A stretch of DNA of 64,000 bases from Microbacterium sp. SS28 (GTDB lineage: Bacteria; Actinomycetota; Actinomycetes; Actinomycetales; Microbacteriaceae): the NCBI RefSeq assembly GCF_022761035.1, contig NZ_JAKWJP010000001.1, positions 434,001 through 498,000 on the forward strand, given 5' to 3'. How positions within the stretch are numbered: the first letter of the stretch is position 1; the number at the start of each line of letters is the position of its first letter. Both the position numbers and the translations under genes were made by a program. This document shows positions 26,902 to 35,758 of this stretch, piece by piece. The notes beneath the pieces are model-generated. The model was not told the origin of the DNA. It saw only the letters and a list, made by a program, of their open reading frames with translations, and did no database searches.

Positions 26902-27729
26902 ATGGCGACCCGGCGATCCCCCGTCGGCCAGGTCACGCGGGGAACGACGGGAACGAACCGGCTGCGTCGCGTCGACCGCTGGATCGCGCGGCATCCGGCA
27001 CTGCGCGGCGCCGCCGATCCGCTCGTCGTCGATCTCGGCTACGGAGCGAGCGGCGTGACGGCGCTCGAGCTGCACGCCCGCCTCGCGCGCGCCCGCCCCG
27101 ATGTCGAGGTGCTGGGGCTCGAGATCGAACCGGCGCGCGTGGAGCGGGCGCGTGAGCAGCTCGCGGCGGTGCGGGCCGGCACGACGGGGTTCGATCCCGG
27201 CGCACGGGTCTCGTTCGGCCTCGGTGGCTTCGAAGTGCCGATCGCGGGCGGGCGGCGGCCCGCCGTCATCCGCGCGATGAACGTCCTGCGCCAGTACCAG
27301 GAGGCGGAGGTCGCCGACGCGTGGGGCCGCATGTGCGACCGGCTCGCGCCCGGTGGAATCCTCGTCGAGGGCACGTGCGACGAGCTCGGGCGCATCATGA
27401 CGTGGATCGTCGTGGGCCCCGACGCCGCGCCCCGCACGCTCTCGGTCTCGCTGCGGCTCGCGGAGCTGGAGCGTCCCGCCATCGCGGCGGAGCGGCTCCC
27501 GAAGGCCCTCATCCACCGCAACGTCCCCGGCGAGGGCGTGCACGCCTTCCTCGCGGCGCTGGACGCCGAATGGGACCGCGCCGCAGCCGTCGCCCCGTTC
27601 GGCCCTGTGCACCGCTGGGAGACGGCTCTGGCCGCGCTCTCGGCGGCCGGCTGGCCGCTGCAGGCCCGAGCGCGATGGCGGCTCGGCGAGGTCACCCTGC
27701 CCTGGAGCGCCGTCGCCCCCGCGACGTGA
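26902..27729 (+). CDS. class I SAM-dependent methyltransferase-like protein
   Basis: A 275-residue Rossmann-fold protein. The SAM-binding motif I is visible as [18 protein letters not shown] (about residue 42), motif II as VLGLEIEP, and later [16 protein letters not shown]. The substrate is unknown. The fold is clear but no target-recognition motif can be named. The ATG at 26902 begins [14 protein letters not shown]. It is divergent from gpmA (54 bp) and convergent with the FUSC gene, whose stop lies 3 bp away, so there is practically no room for a terminator. Confidence 0.87.
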   Translation: MATRRSPVGQVTRGTTGTNRLRRVDRWIARHPALRGAADPLVVDLGYGASGVTALELHARLARARPDVEVLGLEIEPARVERAREQLAAVRAGTTGFDPGARVSFGLGGFEVPIAGGRRPAVIRAMNVLRQYQEAEVADAWGRMCDRLAPGGILVEGTCDELGRIMTWIVVGPDAAPRTLSVSLRLAELERPAIAAERLPKALIHRNVPGEGVHAFLAALDAEWDRAAAVAPFGPVHRWETALAALSAAGWPLQARARWRLGEVTLPWSAVAPAT

Positions 27730-27732
27730 CGT

Positions 27733-28845
27733 TCAGATCCGCGGGATCGCGGCGCGCGCCTCGGCCGGCGTGAGCCCCGTCGCGGTGAGCAGATCGACCA
27801 CGAGCGGGCGCAGCGCCGCCACGAGGTTCTGATCGCCGAGCGACGCGTCCGGCAGCACGTCGGCCGGGTCGAGGCGCCGTGCGACGGCGTAGAGCGCCTC
27901 GCGGGCGGCGGGCTGCAGCGCGATGTCCTCGAGCGAGTCGGAGACGACGGATGCCGCGCGCATGACCTCGGCGAGCAGCTCGGCGGGAACGGGCCGCGCG
28001 CGGCCGTCGTCGCACACGTAGACGACGCGCCGCGCGATGACCCGCAGGTTGCGGACGGCGAGGTCGAGCGAGGCGCGCACGCGCTCGTGCCGCTGCAGCT
28101 CGGCGCGCTGACGGCGCAGGAACGGCGAGATGCGCGCGATCGCGATCCCCGATTCGAGCGAGGATCGCCAGTGGTCGGCGAGTGGCGTGAGCGCACGGGC
28201 CTTCTCGAGTCCGCGCTCCGCGCGCAGGCGATCGCCGCGACGGAGCGCCTGCGCGAGGGTCGCGGCTGCGGCGTCGAGCGCCGCGAAGAGCGCCCTCGCG
28301 TCGCGCAGCTCGGTCTTCAGCGGATTGCGCGGGATGAACGCCGTGACGATGAGCGCGGCGATGCCGCCGATGATCCCGTCGTAGACACGCAGGAACGGCG
28401 CAGGCGACGGGATCGCCATGACGATGAGCGATTGGATCGCCGCCGCGATCGCGAATCCCGCCTGCGGCGAGAGGAAGCGCGCCACGACCAGTGTCACGCC
28501 GAGCGCGAGTCCGATCTGCCACCACCCCGTGCCCGCGACGAGCAGCAGCAGCTCGGCGACGACGATGCCCACGAGCATCCCGAGCACCGTCTCGAGCACG
28601 CCGCGCGGCCTCGCGTCGCGCACGAGTCCCAGACTGCCGACCGTGACGGTCGCCGCGAGCAGCGGGCTCGGGTGACCCAACACGCCATGCGCGAACGCAT
28701 AGGCGGCCGTCGCCGCGACGACGATCTGCAGGATCGGGATGCCGGATGCCGACACCCTCGCGAACGCCGGACGGGGGTCGATCCGCCTTCGCCAGCCGGT
28801 CGGGACGGCCTGTGTCACGGGCCCGCTCGCCGGCCGCGAGATCAT
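27733..28845 (-). CDS. FUSC family (aromatic-acid-exporter-like) membrane protein
   Basis: A 370-residue protein with about six transmembrane helices in the first ~170 residues (ILQIVVAATAAYAFAHGVLG; VLETVLGMLVGIVVAELLLLV; VYDGIIGGIAALIVTAF) and a long soluble helical C-terminal domain. The layout of helices, then RNPLKTELRDARALFAALDAA, fits the FUSC/ArAE family of efflux proteins. The substrate is unknown. Its start overlaps the ygfZ stop by 4 nt (ATGA), forming a FABP-ygfZ-FUSC operon with the upstream genes. Confidence 0.9.
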   Translation of the reverse strand: MISRPASGPVTQAVPTGWRRRIDPRPAFARVSASGIPILQIVVAATAAYAFAHGVLGHPSPLLAATVTVGSLGLVRDARPRGVLETVLGMLVGIVVAELLLLVAGTGWWQIGLALGVTLVVARFLSPQAGFAIAAAIQSLIVMAIPSPAPFLRVYDGIIGGIAALIVTAFIPRNPLKTELRDARALFAALDAAAATLAQALRRGDRLRAERGLEKARALTPLADHWRSSLESGIAIARISPFLRRQRAELQRHERVRASLDLAVRNLRVIARRVVYVCDDGRARPVPAELLAEVMRAASVVSDSLEDIALQPAAREALYAVARRLDPADVLPDASLGDQNLVAALRPLVVDLLTATGLTPAEARAAIPRI

Positions 28846-29948
28846 TTCGCCTGCGCGCGCCGCGACAGTCGCGGAAGACGAGGTACGCCGGCGGTGGCTC
28901 CGGCCTCTGGCGGGACGATGACCTCCTGCGCCGCGGCGACGGGGCCCTCTTCCGTGTCGACGACGAGGGGTGCGTCCACGGGGGTGGATCGCCGCACGAT
29001 CGCGAGCGCGATCGGGCCCTCTTCGAAGTGCTGCGCGACCGAGGTGATCGTGCCGACGACATCCTCGCCGGCGCGGACCTGCTCGCCGGCCGCGGGCAGC
29101 AGACTCTCGGAGCCGTCGAGGGCGAGCGCGACGAGGCGACGCGGCGGATGACCGAGGTTGTGCACCTTGGCGACCGTCTCCTGGCCGCGGTAGCAGCCCT
29201 TGCTGAGGTGCACGGCGGTGCGCAGCCAGTCCAGCTCGTGCGGGATCGCGCGGTCGTCGACCTCGTTCGACCAGCGCGGGCGCCAGGCCGCGACGCGCAG
29301 CGCGTCGGTCGCGATGAGACCCGCGAGGGCGATGTCGCCGCGGGCGGCGGCATCCGCGATCCGCTGCTCTTCGGCGCGCGTGACGATAGCCTCGCTCCAG
29401 TCGCGATCGGCGCCCGGATGCGGGTCGGCGAACGCGTAGCCGTGGCCTCCCGCCGAGACGCCGGGCCAGGGGTCGCGCCACACGACCGGCACGCCGGCCG
29501 GGGCGGTCGCCTCGACCGCGTCGAGCGCCTGCGCGGTGCCGCCGATGACGGCGAACTCGTCGCTCGCATCGCGCGGGGCGACGCGGAGCCGGAACCGCAT
29601 GCGCAGGAGCCAGGCGAGCAGAGCGTCGGCATCGCCTGCGTCGGCGATGAGCCACGTCGTCTCGCCGTCGTCGAGGACGGACGCCGCGTGCTCGATGCGA
29701 CCGTGCGGATCGAGCACGAGCAGCTCGGTGCTCTCACCCGGGGCGAGGGCCGTGAGCGCCTGCGACGTCAGGGAGTCGAGCCACGAGAGCCGGTCCTCGC
29801 CCGATACGGCGAGGACGCGACGGTCGCCGAGCGGCGCGACGGCGGAGCCCACGGCGAGCGCGCGCTGCTCGGTGAAGGGGTTGCCCACGTGCAGGAGTCC
29901 CCGCCCGTCGATGACGGCGCCGGGCACGAGTGCGAAGCCGGCGGTCAT
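28842..29948 (-). CDS. ygfZ: folate-binding protein YgfZ
   Basis: Tetrahydrofolate-dependent factor that helps repair or assemble iron-sulfur enzymes. It has 368 residues. The fold resembles the glycine-cleavage T protein, and the signature K-G-C-[FY]-x-G-Q-E is present as SKGCYRGQETVAKVHNLG, with its conserved cysteine. The start at 29948 shares one base with the stop of the FABP gene, and its end overlaps FUSC, so it is in the middle of a tightly coupled operon. YgfZ next to FABP/nitrobindin genes is common in actinobacteria. Confidence 0.95.
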   Translation of the reverse strand: MTAGFALVPGAVIDGRGLLHVGNPFTEQRALAVGSAVAPLGDRRVLAVSGEDRLSWLDSLTSQALTALAPGESTELLVLDPHGRIEHAASVLDDGETTWLIADAGDADALLAWLLRMRFRLRVAPRDASDEFAVIGGTAQALDAVEATAPAGVPVVWRDPWPGVSAGGHGYAFADPHPGADRDWSEAIVTRAEEQRIADAAARGDIALAGLIATDALRVAAWRPRWSNEVDDRAIPHELDWLRTAVHLSKGCYRGQETVAKVHNLGHPPRRLVALALDGSESLLPAAGEQVRAGEDVVGTITSVAQHFEEGPIALAIVRRSTPVDAPLVVDTEEGPVAAAQEVIVPPEAGATAGVPRLPRLSRRAQAK

Positions 29949-30547
29949 CAGTCGGCCCTCGCGAGGCGTGCCGATGCGTGCGAGGCGAGCTCGCTGCCGA
30001 GGGCGGCGATGTCCCACGCCCACAGCAGGTGCTGGTCCACGAGGCCGTACAGCCGGGTGGCCGCCGCGTAGGGCTTGGCGCCGGCGGTGCGCACGACGGC
30101 ATCCGTCGCGATGTCGATGCGCGGGCCGCGCACCTGCCCCAGGTACAGCTCGCTCACGCCGTCGGAATGGATGATCGACGCCTCGATGTCGAAGCCGCCC
30201 TCGGCGTTGCGCAGCAGCTCGACGTCGTCGGCGGTGCGCTCGAGGGGCGCTGCGGTCGCGGGAAGCAGCCCCGGCCCGACGTCGGCGGCGCCCGCGGGGC
30301 GCGAGAGGCGCCAGAAGCCGACCTCCGACACGAGCGGGGTGCGCTCCGACTCGCCGAGCAGCCACGCGCTCGCGGAGTAGTTCAGGTACGGGCCGCCGTC
30401 ATGGCTGAAGCTCACGCGGTGCGCGAACTCGCCTTCGAAGCGGTGACCGGATGCCTCGTAGTCGATGACCCCGGTGCCTTCCCACACGCCCACGAGCCAC
30501 GAGAGCGGCACGAGGTCGGCGGGCAGATCGGTCGGCAGCTCCAGCAC
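29948..30547 (-). CDS. FABP/nitrobindin-like heme-binding β-barrel protein
   Basis: A 199-residue protein of the DUF1794/THAP4-like nitrobindin family. The opening PLSWLVGVWEGTGVIDYE supplies the conserved GxWxGxG motif, and the C-terminal LYGLVDQHLLWAWDIAALG is the usual end. Relatives bind heme and isomerise peroxynitrite or hold a hydrophobic ligand. The open frame extends upstream to 30763, but the GTG at 30547 matches the family start and sits 13 bp after the stop of the small membrane peptide gene. The next gene, ygfZ, overlaps by one base. Confidence 0.9.
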   Translation of the reverse strand: MLELPTDLPADLVPLSWLVGVWEGTGVIDYEASGHRFEGEFAHRVSFSHDGGPYLNYSASAWLLGESERTPLVSEVGFWRLSRPAGAADVGPGLLPATAAPLERTADDVELLRNAEGGFDIEASIIHSDGVSELYLGQVRGPRIDIATDAVVRTAGAKPYAAATRLYGLVDQHLLWAWDIAALGSELASHASARLARAD

Positions 30548-30560
30548 GGCGCGCCGATCT

Positions 30561-30674
30561 TCAGCGCTGGCCGCGGTACAGGTTCTTGACGACGACGCCC
30601 GAGACGAAGACGATCGCGAGCGACGCGAGAGCGAGAAGCCCCACGAAGAAGAGTTCGAGCGCGAGCAGATCCAT
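30561..30674 (-). CDS. 37-residue single-pass membrane peptide
   Basis: A very short gene: starts MDLLALELFFVGLLALASL, with a hydrophobic helix to about residue 29, then a basic tail VVKNLYRGQR. Support for it being real: a TAGACT -10 box exactly 6 nt before the ATG (leaderless pattern seen elsewhere here), a clean transmembrane segment followed by a positively charged end, and a 13-bp gap to the FABP gene, so it would be the first gene of the FABP-ygfZ-FUSC operon. The function is unknown. Confidence 0.65.
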   Translation of the reverse strand: MDLLALELFFVGLLALASLAIVFVSGVVVKNLYRGQR

Positions 30675-30716
30675 ATCGTCAGTCTAGTCAGGAACCGGGA
30701 CCCGAGCCCCGCGACG

Positions 30717-31007
30717 CTACCCCGGGACGATCGAGGCGAGACCGAACCCGAGGCTGATGACACCCAGGACGATGAGGGCGCCGAGGATGCTGATCGCCAC
30801 GCGGCGGATGTAGCCCTGCGAGCGTCCGTACGCCAGCTGGACGGCGAACGCGAGGATCAGGGTGCCGCCCAGGGCGACGACGAGCCATGCCGCGCGCCAG
30901 TCGGCGGGCACGAAGAGGCCGATCGCGACGCCGATGACGGCCGCCACGACCCAGACGGTCACGATGCCGCCGGTGGTGCGGCGCGGCGCAAGCGCGGGTG
31001 CTGCCAT
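30717..31007 (-). CDS. small integral membrane protein
   Basis: A 96-residue protein with three hydrophobic helices: about 16-34 ([18 protein letters not shown]), 42-60 ([23 protein letters not shown]) and 70-92 ([23 protein letters not shown]). Basic residues cap the first loop. It fits no family that I can name; similar small proteins lie near glnR in related genomes, by my recollection only. GGAG lies just before the ATG, and CACAAT is 6 nt upstream. It is divergent from glnR by 115 bp. Confidence 0.75.
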   Translation of the reverse strand: MAAPALAPRRTTGGIVTVWVVAAVIGVAIGLFVPADWRAAWLVVALGGTLILAFAVQLAYGRSQGYIRRVAISILGALIVLGVISLGFGLASIVPG

Positions 31008-31122
31008 GGCTCCATTGTGGCGCACGCGACGCGCCCTGCGCCGACTCGTTCGATACGCGGTGGCCGCGAGGCCCCTAAACTGGGTTCTCACGCCGCGTCC
31101 GGCCGCGTCGGGAGGTTCACTT

Positions 31123-31821
31123 TTGGCACAGCTCCTCGTCCTGAGTTCCGCTCAAGGAGGCGGCCCCGTCCTGCCCTCGCTCGAGCTCCTCAGCCATCGA
31201 GTGCGCCAGATCCCCGCCGAGCCGGCGCAGCTGGTCAACGCGCCGAGCGCCGACGTCATCTTCGTCGACGCGCGCATCGACCTCGTCGGCGCCAAGTCGC
31301 TGTGCAAGATCCTCAACACGACAGGCCTCGACGCGCCGCTCGTCCTGGTCGTGACCGAGGGCGGACTCACCGCCGTGTCCACCGACTGGGGCATCGACGA
31401 CGTCATCCTCGTGACGGCCGGTCCCGCCGAGGTCGACGCCCGCGTGCGCCTCGCGATCGGACGCATGTCGAAGGAGCAGGTCTCGACGCGCATCCAGACG
31501 TCGGGGATCACGATCGACGAGTCCTCCTACTCCGCGAAGGTGCACGGCAAGCCCCTCGACCTCACCTACAAGGAGTTCCAGCTCCTGCACTTCTTCGCGA
31601 CGCACCCCTCGCGCGTCTTCACCCGCGAGCAGCTGCTGAGCGAAGTGTGGGGCTACGACTACTTCGGCGGCACGCGAACGGTCGACGTGCACGTGCGGCG
31701 CCTGCGCGCCAAGCTCGGCGACCTCGAGCAGCTGATCGGCACTGTCCGCAACGTCGGCTACCGCTTCAACGTCTACGAAGACGATCAGCTGCCGGCACCG
31801 TCGTCGCACTCCCCCGCATAG
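31123..31821 (+). CDS. glnR: orphan OmpR-type nitrogen regulator GlnR
   Basis: Global regulator of nitrogen assimilation in actinobacteria; an atypical response regulator with no partner kinase. It has 232 residues. The receiver-like half begins [20 protein letters not shown], with the conserved Asp in VDAR, but lacks the acidic pair and Lys needed for normal phosphotransfer. The winged helix holds [14 protein letters not shown] and [22 protein letters not shown], nearly family consensus. The TTG start at 31123 has GGAGG 7 bp upstream. TAAACT at 31076-31081 is a probable -10 box. A hairpin follows. Confidence 0.92.
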   Translation: MAQLLVLSSAQGGGPVLPSLELLSHRVRQIPAEPAQLVNAPSADVIFVDARIDLVGAKSLCKILNTTGLDAPLVLVVTEGGLTAVSTDWGIDDVILVTAGPAEVDARVRLAIGRMSKEQVSTRIQTSGITIDESSYSAKVHGKPLDLTYKEFQLLHFFATHPSRVFTREQLLSEVWGYDYFGGTRTVDVHVRRLRAKLGDLEQLIGTVRNVGYRFNVYEDDQLPAPSSHSPA

Positions 31822-31850
31822 CAGGACGAACGCGCAGCGCGAGGTTCCTG

Positions 31851-31874
31851 CGCAGGCGCCCGCGCGTGCCTGCG
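31851..31874 (+). terminator. hairpin after glnR
   Basis: CGCAGGC, 10-nt loop, GCCTGCG, 30 bp past the glnR stop and just before the ppk regulatory region. There is no U-tract, so termination may be partial. Confidence 0.5.
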
Positions 31875-31881
31875 GGCCCGC

Positions 31882-31914
31882 GTTGACGGCTGGTTCACAC
31901 ACTCGTCACGTCCC
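31882..31914 (+). promoter_or_regulatory. candidate PHO box upstream of ppk
   Basis: Three consecutive 11-bp units: GTTGACGGCTG, GTTCACACACT, CGTCACGTCCC. The first two carry the GTTnAC core. A TGCAAT -10-like hexamer lies at 31917-31922, just before the ppk start. Confidence 0.55.
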
Positions 31915-31931
31915 CCTGCAATGATGAGGGG

Positions 31932-34097
31932 ATGATCGAACACGAGGTGCTCGACGCCGGGCTCGGCGACGCGGATGACGATGACTTCGACCAGTCCGAG
32001 GCGTTCGACTCGCAGCTTCCCGACCACCGCTATCTCGACCGCGAGCTGAGCTGGCTCGCGTTCAACCAGCGGGTGCTCGAGCTGGCAGAGGATCCCCGCC
32101 TTCCGGCGCTCGAACGGGCCAACTTCCTCGCGATCTTCGCGAGCAACCTCGACGAGTTCTTCATGGTGCGCGTCGCGGGTCTCAAGCGCCGCATCCTCAC
32201 GGGCCTCGCGGTGCCCACCAACATCGGCCGGTCTCCTCAGGACGTCCTGGCCGACATCTCGGCCGACGCCCACAGTCTGCAGGTGCGGCACGCGAGCGTG
32301 TGGACGCAGGACGTCAAGCCCGTGCTCGCGGAAGCCGGCATCGAGGTCATCGACTGGGACGCCCTCACCGATGACGAGCGATCGCGCCTCTACGAGTACT
32401 TCCAGGCGCAGGTCTTCCCCGTCCTGATGCCGCTCGCCGTCGACCCCGCGCACCCCTTCCCGTACATCTCGGGCCTCTCGCTCAACCTCGCGATCCGCAT
32501 CCGCAACGCCCGGACGGGTCGTCAGGAGTTCGCGCGCCTCAAGGTGCCGCCCATGCTCCCGCGCTTCGTCCAGGTCTCGCGCGAGGGCGACTCGGTGCGG
32601 TATCTGCCGCTCGAGTACCTCATCTCGAACAACCTCGGCGATATGTTCCCGGGCATGGAGATCCTCGATCACCACACCTTCCGCCTCACGCGCAACGAAG
32701 ACGTCGCGATCGAGGAGGACGAGACCGAGAATCTCATCCAGGCGCTCGAGGCCGAGCTGCTGCGGCGCAGGTTCGGACCGCCCATCCGCCTCGAGGTCAC
32801 CGAGGACATGGACGACCTCACCCTCGACCTGCTCATCAAAGAGCTCACGATCACGGACCAGGAGGTCTATCGCCTCCCCGGGCCGCTCGATCTGCGCGGC
32901 CTCTTCGACCTCGCGCGGATCGACCGCCCCGAGCTGCGGTTCGCGCCGCACGTGCCGACGACCGCCGTGGCCTTCCAGCCGGGTGAGCAGAACGGCCGAC
33001 CCGACCTGTTCGGCGCGATCCGCAAGGCCGATGTGCTCGTGCACCACCCGTACGAGTCGTTCGCGACGAGTGTTCAGGCCTTCCTCGAACAGGCTGCGAA
33101 GGACCCGCACGTCCTCGCCATCAAGCAGACGCTCTACCGCACGTCGGGCGACAGCCCCATCGTGCAGGCGCTGATCGACGCCGCCGAAGCGGGCAAGCAG
33201 GTGCTCGCGCTCGTCGAGGTGAAGGCGCGGTTCGACGAGGCGGCCAACATCGTGTGGGCGCGCAAGCTCGAGAAGGCCGGCGTCCACGTCGTCTACGGGC
33301 TCGTCGGGCTCAAGACGCACTGCAAGCTCGCCCTCGTCATCCGCGAGGAGGACGGCGTGCTCAAGCACTACAGCCACGTCGGCACGGGCAACTACAATCC
33401 CAAGACGAGCCGCATCTACGAGGACTTCGGCCTCTTCACGGTGGACGACCAGGTCGGCCGCGACCTCACGCGCCTTTTCAACGAGCTCAGCGGCTACGCG
33501 ATCGAGAAGAAGTTCAAGCGGCTCCTCGTGGCGCCCCTGCACCTTCGCAAGGGCCTCCTGCGACTCATCGACCGCGAGCGGCGCAACGCGCTGGACGGCA
33601 AGCCGGCGCGCATCCGCATCAAGGTCAACTCGATGGTCGACGAGCAGATCATCGATGCGCTCTACCGGGCGAGCCAGGCGGGCGTGCCCGTCGAGGTGTG
33701 GGTGCGCGGGATCTGCTCGCTCAAGCCGGGCGTCGAGGGCATGAGCGAGAACATCACGGTGCGCAGCATCCTGGGCCGCTATCTGGAGCACTCGCGGATC
33801 TTCGCGTTCGAGAACGGCGGCAGCCCCGAGGTGTACATCGGAAGCGCAGACATGATGCACCGCAACCTCGACCGCCGCGTCGAAGCGCTCGTGCGGGTCG
33901 TCGCACCGCACCACGTGAAGGAGCTCGTCGAACTGTTCGCGCTGGCGATGGCCGACACCACGAGCTCGTGGTGGCTCGGCGCGGACGGCGAGTGGACGCG
34001 GCACAGCGTCGGCGACGACGGCAAGGCGCTCGTCGACATCCAGGACCGCACGATGAGCAGCGTGCAGAGGCGGCGGCGCGCACGGGCGGTCCGATGA
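31932..34097 (+). CDS. ppk: polyphosphate kinase 1
   Basis: Makes inorganic polyphosphate from ATP, and the reverse. It has 721 residues, the normal length. Order: N-terminal helical domain ([23 protein letters not shown]), head domain, and two phospholipase-D-like catalytic domains. The autophosphorylated histidine is His482 in [10 protein letters not shown], with DFGLFT following; the second catalytic region ends [17 protein letters not shown]. The ATG at 31932 follows GAGGGG. The stop overlaps the mutT1 start (ATGA), so the two are coupled. The PHO-box-like repeats upstream suggest control by RegX3. Confidence 0.97.
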   Translation: MIEHEVLDAGLGDADDDDFDQSEAFDSQLPDHRYLDRELSWLAFNQRVLELAEDPRLPALERANFLAIFASNLDEFFMVRVAGLKRRILTGLAVPTNIGRSPQDVLADISADAHSLQVRHASVWTQDVKPVLAEAGIEVIDWDALTDDERSRLYEYFQAQVFPVLMPLAVDPAHPFPYISGLSLNLAIRIRNARTGRQEFARLKVPPMLPRFVQVSREGDSVRYLPLEYLISNNLGDMFPGMEILDHHTFRLTRNEDVAIEEDETENLIQALEAELLRRRFGPPIRLEVTEDMDDLTLDLLIKELTITDQEVYRLPGPLDLRGLFDLARIDRPELRFAPHVPTTAVAFQPGEQNGRPDLFGAIRKADVLVHHPYESFATSVQAFLEQAAKDPHVLAIKQTLYRTSGDSPIVQALIDAAEAGKQVLALVEVKARFDEAANIVWARKLEKAGVHVVYGLVGLKTHCKLALVIREEDGVLKHYSHVGTGNYNPKTSRIYEDFGLFTVDDQVGRDLTRLFNELSGYAIEKKFKRLLVAPLHLRKGLLRLIDRERRNALDGKPARIRIKVNSMVDEQIIDALYRASQAGVPVEVWVRGICSLKPGVEGMSENITVRSILGRYLEHSRIFAFENGGSPEVYIGSADMMHRNLDRRVEALVRVVAPHHVKELVELFALAMADTTSSWWLGADGEWTRHSVGDDGKALVDIQDRTMSSVQRRRRARAVR

Positions 34098-35032
34098 CCG
34101 AAACCGCTGTCTACGCGGCGGGCGGCGTCATCTGGCGCCTCGTCGAGAGCAAGATCAAGGTGCTGCTGATCCATCGGACGGCGTACCGCGACATCACCCT
34201 GCCCAAGGGCAAGGTCGACCCGGGCGAGACGCTCGCCGAGACCGCCGTGCGCGAGATCTTCGAAGAGACAGGAATCCGCGTGAGCCTCGGGGTGCCTGTC
34301 GGAGTCTCGCGCTACCACATGCCCAACAAGCGGCAGAAGATCGTGCACTACTGGTCGGCGCACGCGACGGATGCCGCGATCCGCTCGTCTGCGTTCGTGC
34401 CCAATCGCGAGATCGCCGCGATCGAATGGGTCTCGCCCAAGAAGGCGCTCAAGCGCCTGAGCTATCCCGTCGACGTCGAGATCCTCGAGAACTTCCTGCG
34501 CTTCGTCGAAGACGGCGTGCTCGAGACCTTCCCCCTCATCGTGCTGCGCCACGCCAAGGCGCTGACCCGCGAGGAGTGGAAGGGGAAGGATGCCGCGCGC
34601 CCGCTGTCTCCCCGAGGTCGCAAGCAGGCGGGCGCAGCCGTAGGGCAGCTCCTCGCGTTCGGACCGCACACGATCGTCTCGTCGCCCGCCGTGCGCTGCG
34701 TCAAGACCGTCGTCCCACTCTCGGCGGCGACGGGGCGGCGCATCGAGCGGACCACGCTCATCAGTCAGGACGCGTGGGAGGAGGGCGGCTCGGACGCCCG
34801 GCGGATCGTCGGCGAGCGCGTGCGCGCGCGTCGGCCCGCCGTGCTCTGCAGTCACGGCCCGGTGCTGCCCGACATCCTGAGCGAGATTGCGCTCGCGACA
34901 GGGACGCTGCGCGGCTCGTACCTCGGCAGCGCCTCGGCGCTCGACACCGGCGCGTTCTCTGTCGTGCACCTCTCGGCGACCAACCCCGGGTCGGGGATCG
35001 TGGCGATCGAGACGCACGAGCCGAAGGTTTAG
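34094..35032 (+). CDS. mutT1: MutT1-like Nudix hydrolase fused to a histidine phosphatase
   Basis: A 312-residue two-domain enzyme. The N-terminal Nudix box ([23 protein letters not shown], residues 39-61) hydrolyses nucleoside triphosphates or dinucleoside polyphosphates. The C-terminal half is a phosphoglycerate-mutase-like phosphatase, with its RHA motif at residues 152-154 (VLRHAKAL) and second histidine in LCSHGPVL. Mycobacterial MutT1 has the same layout and cleans 8-oxo-dGTP. Coupling to ppk suggests a link with polyphosphate/nucleotide balance; that is inference. Confidence 0.94.
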   Translation: MTETAVYAAGGVIWRLVESKIKVLLIHRTAYRDITLPKGKVDPGETLAETAVREIFEETGIRVSLGVPVGVSRYHMPNKRQKIVHYWSAHATDAAIRSSAFVPNREIAAIEWVSPKKALKRLSYPVDVEILENFLRFVEDGVLETFPLIVLRHAKALTREEWKGKDAARPLSPRGRKQAGAAVGQLLAFGPHTIVSSPAVRCVKTVVPLSAATGRRIERTTLISQDAWEEGGSDARRIVGERVRARRPAVLCSHGPVLPDILSEIALATGTLRGSYLGSASALDTGAFSVVHLSATNPGSGIVAIETHEPKV

Positions 35033-35082
35033 CCGACTCGGGTCAATGCGAGCGAAGCCCGCGTTGACGCGAGGCGGCTGAA

Positions 35083-35120
35083 GGTTGAGTAGCCCGCGCG
35101 AAGCGCGAGCGTATCGAAAC
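35083..35120. repeat. dispersed intergenic palindromic element (GTTGAGTAGC...GTATCGAAAC type)
   Basis: The element begins GGTTGAGTAGC and ends GCGTATCGAAAC, with an internal small palindrome CGCGC-GAA-GCGCG. From memory, variants of GGTTTCGATACGC...GCTACTCAACC are scattered between genes in many Microbacteriaceae genomes, so this is probably one copy of a REP-like family. Only one copy occurs in this window. It lies in the mutT1-PPTase gap. Confidence 0.6.
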
Positions 35121-35176
35121 ATACCGAGCCCGGCTCGCGCCGAGGTCGTACCAGAGCCACTTCTCCGAGGTCTCAC

Positions 35177-35758
35177 ATGTTGGACGGCATCAGGATCGCG
35201 TGGCGCGACATCCCCGAGGGCTCGCCGCGCCGCGACACCGCGTGGCGCCTCCTGCGCGAGCTGCTGCCGGACGGCGCCGAGCTCACGAACCCCTGCCCGC
35301 GCTGCGGCGGATCGCACGGGCCGGTCCGCGTCTCGGGCGCACCGGCCGTCGTCAGCGTCACCTACGCGGGCCCCCTCGCGATCGTCGCGGTCGCCGACAC
35401 CGGCGCGGTGACGGCGATCGGCATCGACGCCGAGCCGGTCGAGGATGCACGGCGGGATGCCGCGGGCCTTGCCGGCGTGCTCGGGGCCGGCGCGGCATCC
35501 GTCCGCTCCTGGACGAGGGTCGAAGCGGCGCTCAAGGCGGACGGACGGGGGCTGCGCGTGGATCCCGCGTCGGTCCGGGTGCGCGAGCACGACACGCGGT
35601 GGACCGCCGTCGTGCCGGGCGCGGAGCATCTTCAGGGCTGGGACGCCGAGGGGCCGGAGGGCTTCGTCGTGAGCGTCGCGGTGCGTGTCAGTGCAGCGGC
35701 GGCACCGCAGCCCGATCGAGCCACGCGTCCAGCAGGGCCGTCTGCGGCGACCCCGTGA
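35177..35758 (+). CDS. 4'-phosphopantetheinyl transferase family protein
   Basis: A 193-residue Sfp-type transferase that attaches the phosphopantetheine arm of CoA to carrier proteins. The two family motifs are degenerate but visible: GIDAEPV (Mg-binding, usually GVDxE) and WTRVEAALKADGRGLRVDP (usually WxxKExxxKxxGxGL; the first Lys is Val here). An N-terminal CPRCGGSHGP (knuckle-like) segment also occurs in Sfp-type enzymes. It is a good candidate to activate the carrier domain of the Pls-type synthetase 1.2 kb away. Its last 71 bp overlap the 3' end of the convergent M1 peptidase gene. Confidence 0.8.
   Translation: MLDGIRIAWRDIPEGSPRRDTAWRLLRELLPDGAELTNPCPRCGGSHGPVRVSGAPAVVSVTYAGPLAIVAVADTGAVTAIGIDAEPVEDARRDAAGLAGVLGAGAASVRSWTRVEAALKADGRGLRVDPASVRVREHDTRWTAVVPGAEHLQGWDAEGPEGFVVSVAVRVSAAAAPQPDRATRPAGPSAATP

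Noticed and set aside
27733..29655. One 640-residue fusion of YgfZ-region sequence with FUSC
   Set aside because: The N-terminal 270 codons are the wrong frame of ygfZ. FUSC starts at 28845, where it overlaps the ygfZ stop by 4 nt.
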